This document shows, piece by piece, positions 1 through 9,000 of a stretch of 12,141 nucleotides of DNA. Each line of letters begins with the position of its first letter. Within the stretch, counting starts at the first letter, position 1. The position numbers were made by a program, and so were the translations under genes. This DNA is from Phoronis pallida. Taxonomy: Eukaryota; Phoronida; Phoronidae. A model generated the notes under the pieces. That model did not search any database and was not told the DNA's origin. It saw only the letters and a list, made by a program, of their open reading frames with translations. The DNA lies in assembly GCA_028565715.1 (NCBI GenBank), contig JAOXYC010191910.1, positions 1 to 12,141 of the forward strand, given 5' to 3'.

Positions 1-37
1 TCTCACGGCGAGCTGTTCACCTTCTGCCTTCGCACCG
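1..37 (-). CDS. TTC21B: TTC21B window exon 16, cut by the window edge
   Basis: Starts after acceptor TTTATTTCAG at 47-38. One base completes glycine, then [12 protein letters not shown] runs to the window edge. This continues the acidic linker of the previous exon into the LAVRTAE helix known from the family. The 3' end of the exon and all later exons, including the stop codon, are outside the window. Confidence 0.85.
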
Positions 38-3000
38 CTGAAATAAAACAATCAAGAAAGTAAACAATACGGGGAAACCAATACTTCAACAAATAAACAA
101 CAATTGGGAGGTTCTTTTGATCATAACCTAAAGTCTAGCATACTACTCAAGTTAGGATGCCCATGTTAATATACAAAGTCTATAATGTATCAGGATGGTC
201 TCTATTCAGCTATAATAGTAGACCATTTGCTAGTTAATTTTATTTTGCAGACACTAACGTGGCGCGGGTGTGTCATACAATTTTTTGAAATTGTTAATAT
301 TTATGCACTCTCCTCATTTCTCATAATTCTATACAAAAATATTTTGTAAAGTAGAGCAAATGGAACGAATGGTTTAAAAACTTCATATATTCCAGACCAC
401 TCACCCAGCGTCAGGATCTACAGATTCAAACACTTCCCCTCCAATTGTATCGTTGTCCGGGTTGAGACAGATTTCTATCATGTTACACAGAGCGTCTTGA
501 CCTAGGTCCACGTCACGTCTGGATCGGTTGAATGATTTCAGGGCATTGTTGGGATTGCCGATGTACCTGGAAAATACACCAAGCAAATTGTTACTGTGTT
601 GGTCCAAACTCTACATCAAATGCAAATTAACTAGAAATTTTGTGTAAAGATAAGCTGGTTAAAGAAAATGATATAATTAGCAAGTCATAAGAAAGTCTTT
701 GCAGCCCTGCGTTGGTCCAAATCCGCCATCCACACAGCTTTTGTGTACGACTTTTTCTCTGATACAACGCTCTCAAATCACCCTCTACAGATTTTTTGAA
801 TTTTTTAGTCAGATGCAAGTAAGTTATGTACAACAAAGGACTCGTCACAAAATTTCTAGTTGATCTGGGTTTGGATGGCGGAATTGGACCAACGCAGAGA
901 CAGTATAGCTTTAAAGAATAATTCCAAAGATTTTCTTATATCTTGCTAATTATATAAATTTCTTTAACCATCTTACGTAGCTTTATATCATTAATTTGAT
1001 CTTATCTTTACTGCTCACTCAACCCTCAAAGTAAGATGTAATTAAGTAACAGATCTTTGCAAAAAATTTTAATATTGTCTGCAAAAAATGTGTGAATTCA
1101 GGAATTTTTGCAATCTACTATGTTCCAAAGACATATTCATGAAGACATCCTTTCCCCATTTTACTTTCAACAAGGAACTAGAAAATGTTTATTTAGATTT
1201 TGCAATCACCATCAACGAACATCAGATAGGCAATCCCCCCAAAAAACTAATTAAATCAAACAAACGTACCAGTCATAGAGGCCCTTGCAGTAGTGAAACC
1301 CAGAGTCGTATGATGTCTTGGACGATGCTTCCTCTGCCATTGTGAAGAACTTGGGAACCTCGTCCAGTTTCCCCGCTCGCCTCATCAGATCTATCAGTCG
1401 ACTCATGGCTGTGTAGTGATCTGTTGCCGGAAGGTGAAAAGTACAATACAGTTTGATTAGTTATTTTACTGTATTTTTTGTAGGGCAATACCGTTATGTC
1501 TTCATAGTTTAAGGTTGCAATTTCGGCCGTTAATATTAGACAAAGCAAACGAGCAATTAAATCATTCTCCAGTCATTCACACACCAATATCTGATTGTGC
1601 AAGAAAAGAACTGTGTCCTTATTGCATTGAGTGTCACTCAAGTTGTCGGTGTCACAATTGTTGTTTCGAGTGAAAATAAGAAATCTGCAGTTTGGCATTA
1701 AACTACTATAAAAATAAGACAGATTTCCGAGATGTTTGGCTCTACTCAAAGATCATAACTTTATGCAGCCAATTATGACCCAATAGAACTCCCAATTTCT
1801 GTTTAAGGGCCTTGAAATGTCTCTTTTAAGAACGAAGATGAAGAAAAAAGATGTTCAATGTCAAATAGAAAGTTTACTTTCAAATACTGTGTACCCACTC
1901 AAGTCCAGGGCTATTACATTGGAAATTTAAAATTTGCAATTGTGGCATGATATAAGATAAGTATAACAAATTTCATCTTTTTTATCCAGTCAATGCCACT
2001 GCTGACAGCGCCACCTGTTGGTGGTGCTAGGTACTGAGGAAAACACCCAATGACGGTGTTGACAATTTCTACGGTGAGATTTAGGAACATTTACTGGATG
2101 AAATTTGTTATACTAAGCACTTTTAGACATCCTTATGAATCTGTTTAGCGATATAAGATGGATACTTTTTAATTCAGAAGTTATGTTCAAGTCGATTGCC
2201 AACAACCTGGAAAACCGTCTTCATAGACTATTGCCTCATTCTGACAGTCAGTACTCATTAAGAAACAGACGAAGATTTGCTTTATCAAGAATTAGAACCA
2301 ACCGTTTTAAGAAATCGTTTTTTAATTATGGACTTTTTAATTTCAATGTTTGATCATGGACATTTTAAACTACTGTGTGTGGCCTACGGGCATGTTTTGT
2401 TTTTACCTAGTTGTATTAATTCAATCATTTAGATTGCAAATAAACTTATTTATTATTAATTAATTGCACACTGTTTGATATCCTACCTGGTTTTCTTTCC
2501 AACAGTTGCTGAAAGTGGAACATGGCGGCATCGTAGTCATTCTTACGGAACATCAGGTCAGCCATCATCTACAAAAACAATTCTCAAACTTACAAACCTT
2601 CACATAATTATATGTATCCTACAGGATGCATTCAACTCAATGCAATCTCTTAATATATAATTTCATTAAAGATACTGTCCCCTCGTTGGTGAAGATCTGG
2701 GGTCAAAATTCAAATCAACTAGAAATTTTGTGTATAGGTCCCTTGATGAATATAATTTACTTGCATCTGAGTCAAAAAATTCAAAAAAATCTGTAAGGGT
2801 TGATTTGCGGTTGTTTTATTTACTCAGATGCAAGTAATAATAATAATTATAATAATGTCGGTGCTTATACAGTGCTTTTTATTGAAAGCGCTTTACAATG
2901 ATTATTATCCCAGGGTGCCGAACTGTTCACTCAAATAACATTCTCAAATCAGCGGAGTCGCATTTTTTAGCGATACCAGCTTGTCACTCAGATTCCTTCA

Positions 3001-6000
3001 ACTTTCCTAACCTGGTACCCATTTCTACACCTGGGTGGAGAGAGACACGTAGGGTGAAGCTGTTTTGTCCAAAAACACAAATGCGGCACCCGTAAGTTAT
3101 GTTCATCAAAGGACCCATACACAAAATTTCTTGAAGATTTGAATTTTGACGCAAGATCGGGACCAACGAGGAGACAGTATCTTTAAGTAAAATGTCATGG
3201 GTGTATGATGACAGAAAAATGGCTAACAATGAATAACTTTTTATATTATTTGAGTCTCATAAAATGACGGTAGATCTATATTGATCAGTCTATTTTAGTC
3301 ACAGAAATGCAGTGTAGAAAAAGGTACAAAAAATGGATTATGAAATTATTAACAAACAAAAAGATTTCAATTGAAATAGATTTTGCCATCAAAAACAGTT
3401 ACCACAGTAGCAGCATCGTTTTCTTTATCGTTCTTGAGTAATGTCATGAGCTGATGTTGACATCCATCTAGATCTTCGGTTATTAGGAATAAGTGGGCCA
3501 ACTCCAGACCGAGCTAAAAAAACATGGATGATTTTAAAATTTCTTACAAAACCAAATGAATGTTTATGGACAAATAATTCGTTTTTGTGCATTAGAGAGT
3601 CTGACAACAACTTTAAAGTCAACAGTTCAAATTTCCCACATCAACACTACCTGGTTGCCAAACTTACATCACTGACAAAGGATTTAACTAGACGTATAAA
3701 GTTATATTAAGGTTAGATAACAATATCCAAAGAATCTTAGAAGACCTTCAAAGATCAAAGGATAAATACCTTTCCATCAGATTCATTGTAAATGAGGGCT
3801 TCTTTATAGAACTTGATGGCTTTCTCATAGTCTCGTTGGGCGGAGGCGTGTTCTGCCATCTGACAGCAGATACTGCAATTAAAAAGAGTAATTTTCTAGT
3901 ATTTTTAATAAATAAGATAACTTTTTAGCTCTTTTCATACCAAGAAAAATGAAGAAAAAATCATTTTCATCCAGGGGAATCAAACACATAGTCTCTAACT
4001 AGCCAGGGGAGCATCATAACATAGATGTCAGACTAATGTCGGAAGCCAAATTTGCACATTCTTTCGACAGCATCTTTTAAAAAAAAAACTTTTGAATTTG
4101 TTAATTGTACGTCCAATCTTCTTTGCTGTATTTTAAAATGTTTTCCACAAGTATTGCTCAAATCAAATGAGTTTATGACCTCTGTGATTAGCAGAGTGAA
4201 GGCAACTTCAAACAATAAGAACAGGTGGGGTTACCTTGCAGCAAACTGTTTTTGTGCCGTGATTGCATCGGGCTGTTCTACCTGAACTCTCTTCAGAACC
4301 CTAGACTGCATCTCTCTAGCCTTGGTGAGCGCCAGAACAGCATCCTCTAGATGATCAGTCTTCTGGTGCACTTTACTAAGCAACACCATGTATTTAGCCT
4401 GATCCATCATGGCGTCTAGGTCGGCTCCTGTAGTTGAAAAGATGTCTTATGATTATGAGTAATTACTTTTCGGCAAAAAATAGAACCTTCCACCTGATGC
4501 TCAACATTTCATGTTCTAAGAAAAAAATTTAAGAAGATTGTCATTTTCACAAATTTCAAAAATTCAATGGGGATTTGGGATCACTGAATGGTCACAGCTA
4601 ACATTCATTTAGCATGATTCATGTATAATAAAACTGTTCGAAGAAAATAAAATTGGTATATCATATATAAAACCACCAACGTTTCGAAATAACTTCTTTT
4701 TCACGTTGAGTACAGCAAAGCAATGATGTAAATGACTAACGTCCCATACGGGTATTATAAAATACACAAACAAATTAAGCATGATTTTAAGAATATCTGA
4801 TTGTGACATTTAAGTTTAATCAAAAAACCTGTTTGAAAAAGAAGAAAACTCTAACAGCCAACAGATAAATTGTCCTGAGTTGCTTTTCATATTATATTCA
4901 TGAACAAAAATGCATTTTCAGGACAAACTACAGTTGACTAGGACGCCAGCATTTCTAAAAGCCTCATTTCCAACTTCTGAGGTCGCTGGTTCGATTCCCG
5001 CTGTAGAATTGGTCAAGCATGAGAAAGAAAAAAACCCATCTTTCACCCCTATGCTCTGCTTGGTTCCAGGCCTTGGATGGCATGTTTGTGCGAAATATCC
5101 AAATTGGAGTATGCACTTAAAAATTGGAAGAAGAAGAAGAAGAAGAAGAAGAAGAGATGATACCATCATACCGGCACACAGGTTTTTGATTTGACCGAGA
5201 ACAAAGTTATTTCTACTAACTAAGAAACTTATTGAAAGTTAACACGGCCACTTTAGCACCTTGTTTGGTTTGTAGTAAGTTGCGCAAACATGTATTCAGT
5301 AAGCGGATGTTCAAATAGTGGTGAATTTTCGTAAGCGAACATCGAAATTTTAGGATACATAATGACGCCATTATAATCGTAAAAATCGATTAATTGTCCG
5401 GGATTTTTTCAACGATTACCAACACTAGTATCGCTCTATGGATTTTTTTTTGTATGGAATTTATCAAACCAGTAACTCCCCACCTACCAGCATCATTATC
5501 CAAAGCTTGATTCAGAACTTTCTGTGCCTTCTCAAACTGCCTCAGTCTGAGAAGTAACTCGGCCAGATCATAGCGTAGAAAACTCTGACCACCACTCCGC
5601 AGGGCCGCTTCATAATAGTTGATGGCCTGTTGGGGAAAATGTTAAGTGAAAATTTGATTCTTACAAGGAATGGGAAGTAATACAACCTTTTAATGGATGA
5701 GATAGAACAAGCCTTCGGCACATGTTGAAATTTCAATAAAGTTTTGCCAAAAAATGTTGTTTTACATAAATGTAAACAATCCCCCCTATAATACAATGTC
5801 GCCACACTAATACTATGGAAAATGTAATTAAAAACAACTTTTATCAACACTCTGCACTAACATTTTTAAAGAGAAAATTATAACAAAGCTATTGATTGGT
5901 TTTATAGTCAAACACTCATAAATCGATCACGATTATCCAAAAATGTTGTTTTGAGTAAGAATTGCAAAGAATGACTTGGCTATTTTTGCTGATCCAAGAT

Positions 6001-9000
6001 GACATCTATTGAGTAACTCATAAACTACACAAACCCATCCCTACCTTGCCATAGTTGTGTGTCTTAACAAGAGCCTTGCCAATCTTGCTAGCTAGGTTAC
6101 CATCTCTCGGGTTCTTCTTGAGGGCTGCTTCATAAACTTCAATAGCTTTCTCAGGCTCTTGAATATTGATATAGGCGTCTCCAAGCAGTAGCTGGGTGTG
6201 AGAGCTAGGGTGCTTTTCTGCCAGCTCCCTAGAAAAAAATTATTGTTGGTTATCAAGTATCATTTTATAGATTTACAGGACTCCTAAGAGTTCTTTAGAA
6301 ACATTGATAGTGTAGTGATATTTTGAGTATGAGGGCTGAAATCCTAGGGAAAGTTTGTGTCCTTATAGTTTGCACACCCAAGGCAACAAATTATATAAAT
6401 TTGGACAATAAACCTACAATTTCTGTGAAAAACAGACATTAACTTAAATTATTATGTACCCATGATAGTACGCGCCTTACAATTGGTCGAAAGGGGTCAC
6501 GTGCCGGTCGTTAAATTTCGATAACAAACCGGCGGTCTGTTACCTCGAAATTTAACGACCGACGGTCGTTACAGCGCAGGTAACGACTGACCGTACTATT
6601 TCGCAGTTTAGAAAATGGCGGACGCTTTGCCGAGGTTCGACCTTGTCGATGACAATGTTCTCGACGATTTACTTGATAACACAGATGCAAAGAGTACACA
6701 GAACTTAACAAAAGCATCTGGAAAGATTTTCGAAGATTTTTGTGCGGTAAAGCAAATAGACTGGCGTGATCTTCACACAAAACAAACAAGCAGACGTGAT
6801 CAAGGTAATGCCAACACTGGCACTGAAACTCACAGCACTCACGACGACTATGGCTAGTTGGGTTGGGTATATAATAAAACAAATAATGCCTGCTTTGTTT
6901 CGGGAATTAAAGCCTCGGGCATTACTTTGGCAGGTATATTCCCTCGGGGATTTTAAATCCAGTAATTCCCTCAACAGCAGGCACTATTTGTATAACAATA
7001 CTCCAATGGTTTGCATGAAGAAGGATTTGCAATGGATAATTTATAAGTACTAAAATTCATCATTTTATGAGAAAATTGACTAGCATTCATAAAGAGTGTT
7101 CTACCAGTTGAATAAATGTTAAAATCAACCACACTGTTTTTCTTTACCTATAACATCCAGCATAGAGTCGCCGATCTTTCCTGTGATGTAAATAGATGTC
7201 CGCCATTTTCTCCCTCGCCTGGATGAAGTATGGTTGATCTGGCCCAATATTGCGTAGCTGTCCCAGAGCGCCCTCTATGTCGCCACGATTTAGTGAAAAC
7301 TCTGAGTTAGCAATAGCGATGCGTACTTCTTCTGGTGTGCCTTGAAACTCGTTGATAGCATCCTGCATCACCTTAGTGGCTTCATGCTGAAGAGTTAAAG
7401 TGAAGTTTGGTTGAATTTTAGCTAGAAAGCAAATTATTTGAAGAATGTCTTACAACATAAGATTTATGTGTCTTGACCATTCCAACATTGGAATTTCTCA
7501 AAACATGTAATTAAAATTAAAAATTATGTTTTGCGTGGAATTAAAGAAATCTTCAAAGTAAATTTCTTTTCACAAACAATTCAAAGTGAAATCATACGGT
7601 CTCTTTTCCAAACTTTTCTTGTTTGATTACAATTGAAACATTCTGTAACAAAGAGAATTCCTCAAAATAACCAGGCCTTGTTTCTGATGGTTAAATTAAA
7701 TAATATAAAAAAAAAGTTGTACGAACCTGTTCTCCGAGCTGTCGGTGTGCGTCAGCCAGTTCTAAGAACACAGACACTCGGTCATTCACGCTGATCATTG
7801 TCTTTGCTCCCTTGTTCTTTGCACTGCTTGATCGACCTAAAAACAAATAATAAACAAATTTTTTTTTAAAAATTTACATGAAAAGCGCCTCAGTGTGTAC
7901 TGCATGTCAATGAAATTGATTTTTTTTGTAAATGAAAGCTGAGTCCCAGCTCAACATAACTTATGGTTTTCTTGATTTCTCTTTAATTAGTTGGTTGTCA
8001 CCCTGCAAAAGTTGCTGCATGATCTTTTCAAGGCTCACATTGCAGACAGCCAGGACAAATCAGCCTACTGTTAGCCACCTTTAACAAATCTAACTGTATA
8101 CTAGATACTTTTAACAGTAAAAAAAACATTAAAATTGACCCCAGCCTACATACCAGACTTGATGCCAGGCAGCCCCATGGCGACCTGCAGTGTCTTGACA
8201 GCCTCTTCATAGTTCTCTTGTTTCTTAGCTATCCTAGCCTTGATTAGATGGTAGATGGGATGTTCTCTCACCTAGTGAATAATGAGGTGAACTTCAAACA
8301 ATAATTGGTTCTATTTTAATTGAAATTGGTTAGTTGTATTACTCCAGGAAAGTTACGATGGCTATCATGCCTAAGTTTTAATGGTATCGGTATTGTACCT
8401 CGTTTTGCCAACAAAGCTCATATTGGGTAAGAAACCATTTGAAAATTTCTATATAGTATAGGACAGTATAGAATAAAGTTCTTTTGACACAGTCAGTATA
8501 GGACAAATTTCAGACAAATAAATATTAAATAAAAATATTTTGATGAACTTTTATTCACGAAAAAAAATAAATAGTGATATCAAGAAAATATTAAATTCAA
8601 GATCTTCAAAAATAAAATTACCTCAAAGTTGTAGCTAAGTCCCACTTCTAAAGATTGGTTAGCCATCTTGAAGTTTCCCTGGTTGAGATGAATTTGTGCC
8701 ATCAGTATATGAGCATCGGAGAACGTAGAGTCCTGATCTAGACAATGTTGTAGAGTGCTCTGAGCGGCGTCAATATCACCTGGTAAATTCCATAGATAAT
8801 TAGATGAAATAAACAAAATATGTACAAATGCATTTACTAAACTTAGTAAAACGCTACCCTGTGGACTAAGCCAATTCTCTCTCTGGTTCCAACAAAAAAG
8901 AAGTCTTAAACAATTTCAATAACTTGGAGACTTGTGTTTTAGGCAGAGCCGATACGTTTCTGACCTTCATCTAAGGTCCTTGATCACGTGGGGTGACCTA

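Noticed and set aside
195-226. Short hairpin as a microRNA precursor
   Set aside because: The stem is only about 12 bases, too short for a pre-miRNA.
1088-1345. Plus-strand 85-codon open frame
   Set aside because: It overlaps the antisense of the exon at 1270-1420 and has no family features; a by-product of intron plus exon complement.
3974-4012. Functional tRNA gene on the minus strand
   Set aside because: A and B boxes are too close; no room for an anticodon arm.
4609-4809. Minus-strand 66-codon frame in an intron
   Set aside because: Hydrophobic, AT-rich chance translation with no acceptor or donor that would fit the TTC21B frame.
4910-5194. Plus-strand 94-codon frame and its minus-strand counterpart
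   Set aside because: Both cross the tRNA-like SINE and the GAA tract (poly-Arg or poly-Leu runs); not protein genes.
6481-6503. CCAAT and CACGTG as a promoter for the nested ORF
   Set aside because: Such short sites are common by chance and lie inside a palindromic repeat; no independent support.
6511-6882. Minus-strand 123-codon open frame, the longest in the window
   Set aside because: It is the complement of the palindromic element and of the better supported plus-strand ORF at 6615-6857; the peptide shows no recognisable domain.
7144-7371. MMQDAI taken as a protein start
   Set aside because: The ATG is internal to the [14 protein letters not shown] exon, which begins at the CAG acceptor before 7386.
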